Source of the DNA: Anaerolineales bacterium HSG25
GTDB lineage: Bacteria > Chloroflexota > Anaerolineae > 4572-78 > J111
NCBI GenBank assembly: GCA_030377865.1
Contig: JAUCGA010000036.1
Span: 1 to 47,128, forward strand
Direction: 5' to 3'
Length of the DNA stretch: 47,128 nt
Below, in pieces: positions 16,674-25,178 of the stretch (within the stretch, counting starts at the first letter, position 1; every line of letters starts with the position of its first letter). The notes under the pieces were generated by a model. The model worked only from the letters and a program-made list of their open reading frames with translations, was not told where the DNA came from and ran no database searches. The translations under genes and the position numbers were made by a program.

Positions 16674-17624
16674 TTGAGTATCAACGTTGTTTTTATGGGA
16701 ACACCGGAGTTTGCAGTTCCTAGCCTCAAAGCATTAATCAATACATCCGATTATAATATGGTTGCAGTGGTTACTCAACCAGACCGTCCAAAGGGGCGAG
16801 GGCGAAAGTTGGTTTCACCACCGATAAAAGTTGCCGCTCTTGAGGCCAATATTCCTGTTATGCAACCGCCAACCCTACGAGATAGCGCGGTCGTTTCTGA
16901 ATTGCGTACATTACAGCCGGATGTGATTATAGTTGCCGCTTTTGGGCAAATCTTAAAACCAGATGTGCTGACCATGCCTCCGCATGGGTGTTTGAATGTG
17001 CATGCCTCATTGCTTCCACGCTGGCGAGGGGCATCACCTGTGGCTACGGCGATTCGAGCCGGAGACTCTGAAACTGGAATCACTTTGATGAAAATGGACG
17101 AAGGGCTAGATACCGGCCCGATGATTAGCCAGCGTACCATGCCGATTAGTCAAACCCACACCCGCGGTAGTTTGACCATCGAGTTGGCAGAGCTAGGGGC
17201 GAGCCTGTTGGTCGATTCTTTGACTGATTGGATTGCTGGTAAAATCGAAATACAACTACAAGATAACCAACTAGCTACCAAAGCCTCACTACTCAAAAAA
17301 TCAGCCGGTAACATCGACTGGTACAACCGCGCGGTTGAGATAGAACGTCAGGTACGTGCCTTTTCTCCATGGCCGGGAACATACACCCAAGGCACTCGAG
17401 GTCGATTTAAAGTCCTAACCGTGGCCCATACCCCAAACATCCCTCCTCCTCCATCAGCCAAACCCGGCACAGTTTTTAAGCATAAACGCCAAGTTTATGT
17501 TACAACAAGCTCAGAACCAATTCAGTTATTGACTGTTCAGCCGGCGAGCAAAAAGCCCATGACGGCACAATCTATGCTCAATGGTCAACCTGATTTATGG
17601 AATACTCAACTAAATGAAACGTGA
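16674..17624 (+). CDS. fmt: Methionyl-tRNA formyltransferase
   Basis: Fmt transfers a formyl group from 10-formyl-tetrahydrofolate to Met-tRNA(fMet) for translation initiation. Reading from the TTG at 16674 gives 316 residues, the usual length. The N-terminus MSINVVFMGTPEFAVPSL is canonical. Catalytic residues N108 and H110 (LNVHASLLPRWRG) and D146 (MDEGLDTGPM) are all present, and the C-terminal tRNA-binding OB domain follows (FSPWPGTYT). A longer in-frame TTG at 16632 exists but would add an unconserved extension. Start choice rests on family length because the Shine-Dalgarno is weak. No def (peptide deformylase) lies next to it, unlike many bacteria. Confidence 0.95.
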   Translation: MSINVVFMGTPEFAVPSLKALINTSDYNMVAVVTQPDRPKGRGRKLVSPPIKVAALEANIPVMQPPTLRDSAVVSELRTLQPDVIIVAAFGQILKPDVLTMPPHGCLNVHASLLPRWRGASPVATAIRAGDSETGITLMKMDEGLDTGPMISQRTMPISQTHTRGSLTIELAELGASLLVDSLTDWIAGKIEIQLQDNQLATKASLLKKSAGNIDWYNRAVEIERQVRAFSPWPGTYTQGTRGRFKVLTVAHTPNIPPPPSAKPGTVFKHKRQVYVTTSSEPIQLLTVQPASKKPMTAQSMLNGQPDLWNTQLNET

Positions 17625-17640
17625 AGTGTGAAGCGTGATA

Positions 17641-17792
17641 GGAATCGGGATTAAATAAGTTGCGTTTTCACATAAGAATGAATTCTTATGCTGATACGAG
17701 AAACCTGCTTAAGCAGGTTTTCCGTTTAAGACGCTGATTTCAATCAGCGGTCATCAGCGGTCAACTGCACAAGTTAAAAAAATCTCATTCCT
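17641..17792. repeat. Nested palindromic element (composite A arms around family H hairpins)
   Basis: Outer arms GGAATCGGGATTAAATAAGT and its approximate inverse ending CTCATTCCT enclose three shorter palindromes: CATAAGAATGAATTCTTATG, an AACCTGCTTAAGCAGGTT hairpin and GCTGATTTCAATCAGC. Beyond them, GTGAAGCGTGAT before and CACGCTTCACG after form a further outer inverted pair. The same outer arms carry a REP hairpin elsewhere, so interiors are exchangeable. Confidence 0.75.
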
Positions 17793-17846
17793 AAGAACGC
17801 GGTGTAAAATACGCCTCACGCTTCACGTATCACGTATTATATCACC

Positions 17847-19391
17847 ATGCATGATGCTGTTAACTATTGCCTAAACTTAAACCAAGATAGTATTGAGTTT
17901 CTGTCACGAATTGAAGCCCAAATGGGAATTGTCTCAGACCTAAGTCGAGCCGATATTTTGCTTTATGGACGAAAATCGGGTGATGAGGTTGTGGTTTTAG
18001 CCCATGCCCGTCCCACCTCAATTGCTAGAGTTTACAATAAAAGCCGTGAGGGACGAATTATAGAAGAAAAAATTCGTCCAGAGGTGTTTAAAGCCTTAAT
18101 AGAGGGAACTCGTCAAGCCGATATTCGTAGTTTTATCTTTGAAGGTGCGCCCGTGGTACGCACGATTTATCCCGTGTACTATCCGCCCCCCTTGGGCCAA
18201 AATTGGGGAACGAGTAAAGCACAGATTGTGGGTGCGTTAACAATTGTAACAAACCTGATCGAGTATGAACGACAACGCCTCCGTAACCAAGTGTTTCGTG
18301 AGGTTGTAAGTAATTTACAGGTCATGCTATTACGAGCACGCGTCCCCGGCACTAATAAACTTACTCCTTTTGGTGAACAGGATGGTGTTTTATTTGCCGA
18401 TATAAATGGTGTTATTCGGTACGCAAGTGGTGTAGCGGCCAATCTATATCGACGCATTGGCTACAAAGAGACACTGGTAGGGCGACATTTGCTTGAGCTT
18501 GATACCACAGATGAAGAGATGCGTCAATTGTCTCTGGAGCATCAAAACAGTTTCGAGAAGGAGTCGGAAGAAAATGGCCGAATCTGGATTCGTAAAGTTA
18601 TCCCCGTATTTAGTTACCCGAGCCAGAATTGGCGCTGGCTTAAAATACTAAAATCACAGTCTGCCGCTGAAAAAATGAGTGGCGTTCTTTTGACCTTTCA
18701 TGATGAAACTGACGTGCGTCGCCAAAGTCAAGAACTACGCATCAAAAACGCCATGATCCAAGAGGTGCATCATCGGGTCAAAAACAATCTACAAACTATC
18801 GCCGGTTTGGTACGGATGCAAACTCGACGGGTGAAATCTTCAGAGGCAAAAGTAGTCTTAGAAGAGACCTTAAGTCGTATTTTAAGTGTAGCAATTATTC
18901 ATGAATTTCTCTCTAACGAAGATGGCAACATCATCGACATAAAAGAGATAAGTGGTCGTATTTTAAGCCAATTTCGGCAAGGCATGATAAGCCCCGACCA
19001 AAAAATTCAGTTAGAACTAACCGGCGAAGCAATCTATTTACCGGCTCGTCAAGCAACCGCGTGTTCGTTGGTTATCAACGAGCTGTTGCAAAATGCACTT
19101 GAACATGGCGTAGGCAAAAAACGATCAGGAACTATTCGAGTCAATTTGCATGATGGTGGTGATGACGTTATTATCAGTGTGAGTGATGACGGTGATGGAT
19201 TACCGCATGACTTTTCTTTTGATAACACCACCAGCCTCGGTTTACAAATTGTCAAGATTTTGGTTGAGGGTGATTTACGAGGAAAAATAAAGGTTGTTAA
19301 AAATGATGACTCTACCGGAGCATCAATTCAAGTTGTTTTTCAAAAAACATTATTTGAGGGTGAAGAAGGATGGAAAGAACACGCGTCGTAA
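17847..19391 (+). CDS. PdtaS-type sensor histidine kinase (HisKA_2)
   Basis: This 514-residue soluble histidine kinase has an N-terminal sensory region (about 1-150) like the GAF-like domain of PdtaS kinases. A PAS-like domain follows (about 165-295), then a HisKA_2 dimerisation domain with the signature EVHHRVKNNLQ (phospho-acceptor probably H309) and a HATPase domain with the N-box NELLQNALEH and G-box DDGDGLP and SLGLQIV. There are no transmembrane segments, so it should sense a cytosolic signal. Its last 22 bp overlap the response-regulator gene, giving tight translational coupling. In actinobacteria PdtaS phosphorylates an ANTAR regulator that controls antitermination; the same pairing is inferred here. 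Confidence 0.9.
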   Translation: MHDAVNYCLNLNQDSIEFLSRIEAQMGIVSDLSRADILLYGRKSGDEVVVLAHARPTSIARVYNKSREGRIIEEKIRPEVFKALIEGTRQADIRSFIFEGAPVVRTIYPVYYPPPLGQNWGTSKAQIVGALTIVTNLIEYERQRLRNQVFREVVSNLQVMLLRARVPGTNKLTPFGEQDGVLFADINGVIRYASGVAANLYRRIGYKETLVGRHLLELDTTDEEMRQLSLEHQNSFEKESEENGRIWIRKVIPVFSYPSQNWRWLKILKSQSAAEKMSGVLLTFHDETDVRRQSQELRIKNAMIQEVHHRVKNNLQTIAGLVRMQTRRVKSSEAKVVLEETLSRILSVAIIHEFLSNEDGNIIDIKEISGRILSQFRQGMISPDQKIQLELTGEAIYLPARQATACSLVINELLQNALEHGVGKKRSGTIRVNLHDGGDDVIISVSDDGDGLPHDFSFDNTTSLGLQIVKILVEGDLRGKIKVVKNDDSTGASIQVVFQKTLFEGEEGWKEHAS

Positions 19392-19957
19392 TTGCTGATG
19401 ATGAAGCAATTGTCAGAACAGACTTAAAAGAAATGCTAACCAGCTTAGGTTATTTGGTGGTTGGTGATGTTGGTGATGGTAAAAGTGCCGTTAATTTAGC
19501 ACGTAAGTTAAAACCGAATGTTGTCCTGATGGATATTAAAATGCCCGACATGGACGGTATTACAGCCTCTAAAATTTTAACCGAAGAACATATTGCTCCG
19601 GTTGTGTTGCTAACCGCGTACAGTCAAAAAGATTTGGTAGACCGTGCCAGAGATGCAGGCGTTGTCGGTTATTTGGTCAAACCGTTCCGAGAATCGGATT
19701 TGTTGCCAGCCATTGAAATCGCGTTAGCTCGATTTAATGAGTTTGAGACGATTAACCAAGAGGTTGATGACTTACAAAATGCACTTGAGACTCGTAAGTT
19801 GGTTGAACGAGCCAAAGGTATTTTAATGGACTCGCAAAAACTGGATGAGCAGGTTTCTTTCCGCAAGATTCAAAAAATGAGCATGAACACTCGCAAGTCG
19901 ATGAAAGAAGTCGCAGAAGCGATTATTTTGGCTCATGAAGCATCTCAACAGCAATAA
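19370..19957 (+). CDS. PdtaR-type response regulator with ANTAR RNA-binding domain
   Basis: The protein has 195 residues. The receiver domain has the acidic pair D10/D11, phosphorylation site D55 (LMDIKMPD), T82 and K104 (VKPF). A coiled linker leads to an ANTAR domain at about 128-190 (ETRKLVERAKGILMDSQKL). ANTAR domains bind paired hairpins in leader RNAs and prevent termination. It overlaps the kinase gene by 22 bp. Its stop codon was originally 13 bp before the nadE start; a family E element has since been inserted between them. Confidence 0.93.
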   Translation: MERTRVVIADDEAIVRTDLKEMLTSLGYLVVGDVGDGKSAVNLARKLKPNVVLMDIKMPDMDGITASKILTEEHIAPVVLLTAYSQKDLVDRARDAGVVGYLVKPFRESDLLPAIEIALARFNEFETINQEVDDLQNALETRKLVERAKGILMDSQKLDEQVSFRKIQKMSMNTRKSMKEVAEAIILAHEASQQQ

Positions 19958-20089
19958 AATGGTATTATTATGTAGTGATCAGCTTGATATTGAAAACGGA
20001 GTGCAACGGGTTTAGCCGTTGCTACAAGCAATGGCTGAACCCATTGCACTCCAACATCATCTTGACCACCACATAAAATGGTATTATTA
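19955..20089. repeat. Family E 103-bp palindromic element with 16-bp target duplication, between pdtaR and nadE
   Basis: The element spans 19971-20073. A 16-bp direct repeat TAAAATGGTATTATTA lies at 19955-19970 and 20074-20089. The left copy contains the pdtaR stop and the right copy ends in the first base of the nadE ATG. The core matches the 13434 copy with few differences. Confidence 0.93.
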
Positions 20090-21840
20090 TGACCAAACTA
20101 CGAATCGCCTTAGCCCAAATCAATGTCACGGTTGGTGATATTGAGGGCAACATGGCAAAAATTAAAGCAGGTCTCAAGCAGGCGGCTGATGTTGGCGCGC
20201 AAATCGTCCTTTTTCCCGAATTAACCCTATCAGGATATCCACCAGAGGATCTGTTGCTAAAGCCAGACTTCGCCAAAGCGAACCGTTCAGCCTTAGAAGC
20301 GTTACTTCCCGAAACAAAAGGATTGACCGCCATTATCGGTTTTGTTGATCGACATGATGATCTGTTTAACGCGGCCGCGGTATTGCATGACGGAACATTG
20401 GCAGGCGTGTATCATAAAGCCTTTTTGCCAAACTACGCGGTGTTTGACGAGGATCGCTACTTTGCTGAGGGCAATACGCCGATTTTGTTTGAGCTTCCAC
20501 TGTCCGACCAAGCTACTGTCACCTTTGGAGTGAGTATCTGTGAGGATATCTGGTATCCTGCTGGACCGCCTCAAGCACAAGCCGCGGCTGGAGCAGAACT
20601 TTTGCTCAATATCTCTGCCTCGCCTTATCAAAGTGGCAAAATAAAGTATCGCGAACAGATGATGGCGGTGCGGGCTATAGATGATTTGGCAATTGTGGCC
20701 TTTTGTAACCTAGTTGGAGGCCAAGACGAGCTGATTTTTGATGGTAGTAGCCTCATAGTTGATGAACAGGGCCATCTACTCGCTCAAGGAGAATCATTCA
20801 ACGAGAATTTTCTGGTAGCGGATGTGAATATCGGGAACGTGTTTCGGCAACGTTTACGAGACCCAAGAGGGCGTAAAAATAGTCTAACCTCGGTATATGC
20901 AGACCGTTTCAAACGAATCATGTTAAATCCGTGTTATGGTCATGATGAGACAACATCGTCAACCATACCTCCCCAAATAGCGAATAGCTTAGATGACGTG
21001 GCCGCGACTTATCAAGCCCTTGTATTAGGAACCCGTGACTATATCCGCAAAAACGGGTTCCAAAAGGTCACATTAGGGCTATCGGGAGGGATTGATAGTT
21101 CGTTGGTAGCGGCTATAGCGGTTGATGCACTTGGCCCCGAAAACGTCATCGGAATTCTGATGCCTTCTCGGTACTCTTCTGACCATTCAAAAAGTGATGC
21201 CGCAGAATTGGCCGAACATTTAGGCATGAATTACCAAGTTGTACCGATTGAACCGGTTTACAAAGCCTATTTGGAGGTGTTAGCCGACTCATTTGCCAAT
21301 ACTGAACTTGATGTAGCTGAAGAAAATCTACAAAGCCGTACTAGAGGCAATATTCTCATGGCCTTAAGTAACAAATTTGGTTGGATGGTTTTAACGACAG
21401 GTAACAAAAGTGAGATGGCTGTCGGTTATGCGACGATTTATGGTGACATGGCCGGCGGCTATGCAGTCATTAAAGATGTACCAAAAACACTAGTTTATGA
21501 ACTTTGTCGCTACAGAAATGACCATATCGGTTATGCTATTCCTGAAAATGTATTAATCAAACCCCCCTCTGCTGAGTTACGTCCTGATCAAAAAGATACC
21601 GATTCTCTACCGGATTATGATACTTTGGACGCTATATTAAGCGCATATATTGAAAAAGAGTACAGTCCAGCCGAAATCATCAAAACTGGGTTTGATTCGG
21701 CGACGGTTAACCGGATTGTACAGTTGGTTGATCGTAATGAATATAAAAGACGACAAGCACCACCCGGCCCAAAAATAACCTCAAAAGCCTTCGGTAAAGA
21801 CCGAAGATTACCCATTACTAACCGCTATCGTTCAACTTAG
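20089..21840 (+). CDS. nadE: Glutamine-dependent NAD+ synthetase
   Basis: This 583-residue two-domain enzyme makes NAD+ from deamido-NAD+, ATP and glutamine. The N-terminal nitrilase-type glutaminase domain has the catalytic triad E44 (LFPELTLSGYP), K110 (YHKAFLPNY) and C151 (SICEDIWYP). The C-terminal synthetase domain has the ATP pyrophosphatase loop LSGGIDSSL (about 331) and the TTGNKSE motif. The ATG lies at the edge of the inserted palindrome, and no Shine-Dalgarno is seen in either the present or the reconstructed ancestral sequence. It was probably co-transcribed with the pdtaSR genes before the insertion. A 286-bp gap to the next gene holds no repeat that I recognise. Confidence 0.95.
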   Translation: MTKLRIALAQINVTVGDIEGNMAKIKAGLKQAADVGAQIVLFPELTLSGYPPEDLLLKPDFAKANRSALEALLPETKGLTAIIGFVDRHDDLFNAAAVLHDGTLAGVYHKAFLPNYAVFDEDRYFAEGNTPILFELPLSDQATVTFGVSICEDIWYPAGPPQAQAAAGAELLLNISASPYQSGKIKYREQMMAVRAIDDLAIVAFCNLVGGQDELIFDGSSLIVDEQGHLLAQGESFNENFLVADVNIGNVFRQRLRDPRGRKNSLTSVYADRFKRIMLNPCYGHDETTSSTIPPQIANSLDDVAATYQALVLGTRDYIRKNGFQKVTLGLSGGIDSSLVAAIAVDALGPENVIGILMPSRYSSDHSKSDAAELAEHLGMNYQVVPIEPVYKAYLEVLADSFANTELDVAEENLQSRTRGNILMALSNKFGWMVLTTGNKSEMAVGYATIYGDMAGGYAVIKDVPKTLVYELCRYRNDHIGYAIPENVLIKPPSAELRPDQKDTDSLPDYDTLDAILSAYIEKEYSPAEIIKTGFDSATVNRIVQLVDRNEYKRRQAPPGPKITSKAFGKDRRLPITNRYRST

Positions 21841-22126
21841 TACCACATTATTCCCCCTAAATCAGAACTCTGGATGTCCAAATCGCTTTTAGACAGATTA
21901 TGTATACGTGCCTAAATTCTACGGCTATGCTTAAAGGTTTTAAAGCTCTCTAAGCATTATATGCTACAAAAATTTTATGTCGATACATGTAGGCGGTTGG
22001 ATAGATACCTCACCATTTATATTGTCTCAAAGATTCCGTTACAATCACAAAACAACTATCCATTTTACATCTGAATAGATAATGGTTATAGTTTAAACAT
22101 TAGGTGTGAGAGATTAAGGCAGACTG

Positions 22127-22978
22127 ATGAACGAAAAGCGCATACTTGTTGTAGATGACGACAAATTTATCTTGACTTTTTTGGAGCATACGCTTAAAAA
22201 ATTTGAACCAAATTTTGATGTGACCACTGTCGTCAGTGGCTCTGAGGCATTGGAACAACTTCAAATGGCTCGTTTTGATTTAGTGATTACCGACTACCTT
22301 ATGCCGGGCATTAGTGGGGTCGATTTAGCGAACGCGATTCGGCATATGACTCCTGAAACAGCAGTAGTTCTAATGACCGCGTACGCCAACGACCAGCTCC
22401 ACCATACGATTGAGTTACTCAGCGTTGATGGATATATCCGCAAACCGATTAACCTGTCTCAAGTACGAAAAGTGGTCACCCAAACGATTGGTGGAATAGA
22501 CCAACAGGTTTCGTCCCATTCCGACCAAGAAAATCTCGACCAAGAAATTCATAAATATTTACAAACCCTGCACCTTAATGCTGGTGCTCGATTTGTCGTT
22601 TTGTTGAGTGCGAATGGTGAAGCGATGCAGACCGTAGGGCAAGTTAGCACCGCCGAAGCGTCCGACATTGCCAAGTTGGTCGCGGCTCACTGTTTAGCCG
22701 CTCAAAAACTGGCTGATTTGCTTAAACGTAAATCTCATTATCGCTCAAGCTCCTTTGAGGAAGAAGACTATTACATTTACACCTATAATGTCGATGATCG
22801 ATTTCTATTGGCTGTTATATTTGGTAAAGAGACCCGCCCCGGTGTGGTCTGGATATACACTAAACAGGCCGCCGAAGGATTACGCCCCCTCGTAGAGCAA
22901 CTATCGGATGCTACTCTTATGATCGACATGGCTTTAACCCTATCGCTCAATGGCAATGGGTTGGTCGCGAAAACATGA
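22127..22978 (+). CDS. Response-regulator receiver fused to a Roadblock/LC7 domain
   Basis: The protein has 283 residues. The receiver domain (1-125) carries D10-D12, phosphorylation site D56 (LVITDYLMPG), T84 and K106 (RKPI). After a short linker, residues about 140-270 have the length and strand pattern of Roadblock/LC7 domains (ARFVVLLSANGEAMQTVG, then RFLLAVIFGKE). Free-standing Roadblock proteins such as MglB regulate small Ras-like GTPases. No GTPase gene is adjacent here, so the partner is unknown. A terminator-like hairpin follows at 23082-23109. Phosphorylation-controlled GTPase regulation is inferred from the domains. Confidence 0.8.
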   Translation: MNEKRILVVDDDKFILTFLEHTLKKFEPNFDVTTVVSGSEALEQLQMARFDLVITDYLMPGISGVDLANAIRHMTPETAVVLMTAYANDQLHHTIELLSVDGYIRKPINLSQVRKVVTQTIGGIDQQVSSHSDQENLDQEIHKYLQTLHLNAGARFVVLLSANGEAMQTVGQVSTAEASDIAKLVAAHCLAAQKLADLLKRKSHYRSSSFEEEDYYIYTYNVDDRFLLAVIFGKETRPGVVWIYTKQAAEGLRPLVEQLSDATLMIDMALTLSLNGNGLVAKT

Positions 22979-22982
22979 GACT

Positions 22983-23061
22983 AGCCGACCCGTTCAGCTA
23001 GTCGGCTAGGAAGTCGATGCGCCGCAAACCCGTTATTTTTCAACATCAAGCTGACCACTAC
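22983..23061. repeat. AGCCGAC hairpin joined to a family E right end
   Basis: The hairpin AGCCGAC/GTCGGCT (22983-22989 and 23001-23007) is followed by CATCAAGCTGACCACTACA, the right-hand end of family E. A related module with GTCGGCTTCCTAGC is at 34465-34556. No left family E end or target duplication is visible. Confidence 0.6.
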
Positions 23062-23081
23062 AAAAAACGTAGTTAATCCAA

Positions 23082-23109
23082 AAGCCCGCCGGACTTATCC
23101 GACGGGCTT
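23082..23109 (+). terminator. Likely terminator after the receiver-Roadblock gene
   Basis: A 12-bp stem (AAGCCCGCCGGA against TCCGACGGGCTT, one G-T pair) has a 4-nt loop and is followed by CTTTG. It lies about 100 bp beyond the stop codon. Confidence 0.6.
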
Positions 23110-23152
23110 CTTTGATTCTGAGCCTATTCTCACAGTTGATAGAGTCATCTTG

Positions 23153-23289
23153 AGAGTGGTTCAATCTCTAAGGCAGACGGAAGAAATAAAACATCTCAAT
23201 TGAGGAGTCAGCACCCGCGGTGCGGCACGACGCGTGCCTACTCCACGGGACAATTATTTTTTTCCGCGTGCCTAAGGTTGAACCACTCC
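23153..23289. repeat. 98-bp element inserted inside a REP hairpin (6-bp duplication)
   Basis: The REP arms at 23153-23167 and 23278-23289 are separated by an element at 23174-23271. It is flanked by the direct repeat CTAAGG (23168-23173 and 23272-23277). The element has approximate inverted ends (ACGGAAGAAATA and its near-inverse). Removing it restores a hairpin with 11-bp arms. Confidence 0.8.
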
Positions 23290-23370
23290 AGTAAAACCGC
23301 CCTAGAAACCCGATTTCTCAAAGAAATCGGGTTTCTGACACCCTTTCTAGCGAGTTTACTGAATATTTAC
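23290..23370. repeat. Family C MITE, left-truncated copy
   Basis: This is the body of the 91-bp element from AGTAAAACCGCC through ACTGAATATTTAC, missing its first 10 or so bases where it abuts the interrupted REP. No target duplication is seen. With the preceding entries this accounts for the 22979-23393 gap. Confidence 0.8.
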
Positions 23371-23393
23371 CTACAGAAAGCCTCAAAGAGTCA

Positions 23394-25109
23394 TTAAATC
23401 GAGATCAACATCTCATCTTCGGCATGGGAGACAAACAGTTTGGGGCGTTCGCCCGTTGCCAACTCGGTGCGGTGGAAACTGTTGAAGGTCTTAACTCCCC
23501 CGGCCAAGGTTGAGCAGTCAGCATGACCCGCTTGATAGGCGATGCGATAGGCCAAATAGCTCCGAAAACCGCTCAAACAGTAGATGTAGAGCGGGCTGGG
23601 CAGGTCGTTTAGTTCATCCAACCGACCGCGTAACTCACGTAAGGGAATATGCACCGACCCCGGAATATGCCAAGTGTCATGCTCATTTTGGGTACGGACA
23701 TCCAACAACGTGCCGGAACTGGTATTATCAGGATAGTTTTCTGGATACCAGAACTGCACATCACCCCTTAGCAGATTGGTGGCTAAAAAGCCAGCCATGT
23801 TGACCGGGTCTTTGGCCGAGCCATACGGTGGGGCATAGGCCAACTCAAAATGCTCTAGGTCGTAGACGGTTAAACCGGCTCGGATGGCCGTGGCTAACAC
23901 ATCAAGCCGTTTATCGACTCCATCAAACCCGACGATTTGTGCGCCCAATATTTTACCCTCATCGGGAGTAAAAAGTAGTTTCATGTGCATTGAGGCTGTA
24001 CCCGGATAGTAGCTCGCATGTCCAGATGGATGAAGATACACTTTGTGATAGGGTTGGTTCCGTTGACGAAGCTGTTTTTCTGATATGCCGGTTCCGCCGC
24101 CGGTCATCTCAAACACTTTGACAATGGCTGTCCCTTGGGTCGAACGGTAGGCACTGTCTCGCCCCTTGATATGATCCGCGGCGATACGTCCTTGCCGATT
24201 GGCCGGGCCAGCCAAAGCGATGATGGCCGTCTCGTCGGTGATGGTGTTTTTGACCTCGACCATGTCCCCCACCGCGTAGATGTCGGGGTCGGAGGTTTGT
24301 TGATGGGGATTGACCGCCACGCCGCCCAAGTCGCCAACGGCTAGACCGGCATGTTGAGCCAAGCCAGAGATGGCTCGCACGCCCGCGGCCATCAGCACCA
24401 AATCGGTTTTGATGGTGGTGTCATCACTGAGCGTGACCTGCACCCGTCCTGAGACATCTTGAAACTTTTGCGCCGACACGCCCAAATGGAAGGTCACGCC
24501 ATGAAACTCCATGTGGTAACGCAGGTCGGTCGCCATTTCGGGGTCGAGTGGGGGCATGACTTGTTCTTGTAGCTCAACCAGATGCACCGCCAAACCCCGC
24601 TGACACAGGGCTTCGGTCATCTCGACCCCGATATATCCACCCCCAATCACCACCGCATGTTTTGAGCCACCATCTACCGCGGCCTTAATCGCGTCCATGT
24701 CGGTCAACGATTGCAGAGTGAAAATACGAGGGTGATCGACTCCCGGCAAGGGCAGGCGCACCGCGGCTCCCCCCTGCGCCAACACCAGTTTGTCGTATCC
24801 TTCTTGATACGGTCGTCCGGTATGCAGGTCGATAATCTTGACCGTTTTTTCGGCTCGGTCGATCTCCGTGACCATGTGACCTGTACGGACATTGATGTTC
24901 AGGTTTGCCCGCAGTTGATCCGGGGTGATGACCAACAGACTATCACGATTTTTGATGTCGCCCCCAATGTGATAGGGCAAACCACAGTTGGCAAACGAAA
25001 CGTATCGATTGCGCTCAAATACAATAATTTCGGCCTGTTCATCAAGCCGTCGTAATCGAGCCGCGGCGGACATGCCGCCCGCCACGCCTCCTACAATTAA
25101 TATTTTCAT
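23394..25109 (-). CDS. CoA-disulfide reductase-type flavoprotein with C-terminal rhodanese domain
   Basis: This 571-residue FAD/NAD(P)H-dependent pyridine nucleotide-disulfide oxidoreductase belongs to the CoADR-Rhd group. The FAD motif is VGGVAGGMSAAARLR (6-20). The redox cysteine is C42 in SFANCGLPYHIGG, matching the single-cysteine active site of CoA-disulfide and polysulfide reductases. The NAD(P)H motif is VIGGGYIGVE, and the second FAD motif ends IYAVGDM. A C-terminal rhodanese domain (about 460-555) has a catalytic loop CLSGFRS starting at C511. The family links CoA redox balance to persulfide or polysulfide metabolism. GAGAGA precedes the ATG. It is a single gene whose GC-richer codons differ slightly from its neighbours. 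Confidence 0.9.
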   Translation of the reverse strand: MKILIVGGVAGGMSAAARLRRLDEQAEIIVFERNRYVSFANCGLPYHIGGDIKNRDSLLVITPDQLRANLNINVRTGHMVTEIDRAEKTVKIIDLHTGRPYQEGYDKLVLAQGGAAVRLPLPGVDHPRIFTLQSLTDMDAIKAAVDGGSKHAVVIGGGYIGVEMTEALCQRGLAVHLVELQEQVMPPLDPEMATDLRYHMEFHGVTFHLGVSAQKFQDVSGRVQVTLSDDTTIKTDLVLMAAGVRAISGLAQHAGLAVGDLGGVAVNPHQQTSDPDIYAVGDMVEVKNTITDETAIIALAGPANRQGRIAADHIKGRDSAYRSTQGTAIVKVFEMTGGGTGISEKQLRQRNQPYHKVYLHPSGHASYYPGTASMHMKLLFTPDEGKILGAQIVGFDGVDKRLDVLATAIRAGLTVYDLEHFELAYAPPYGSAKDPVNMAGFLATNLLRGDVQFWYPENYPDNTSSGTLLDVRTQNEHDTWHIPGSVHIPLRELRGRLDELNDLPSPLYIYCLSGFRSYLAYRIAYQAGHADCSTLAGGVKTFNSFHRTELATGERPKLFVSHAEDEMLISI

Positions 25110-25178
25110 TATATATCTCTCTTCTGAAGTTAGTATCTTAAGTCTTTAAAAAAGATAATCTTACCTCATACGCCATCT

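Noticed and set aside
13434..20073. Hairpins as RNA targets of the ANTAR regulator
   Set aside because: ANTAR targets are paired hairpins with hexanucleotide loops. The family E hairpins are long, imperfect and dispersed at unrelated genes, and they carry target duplications.
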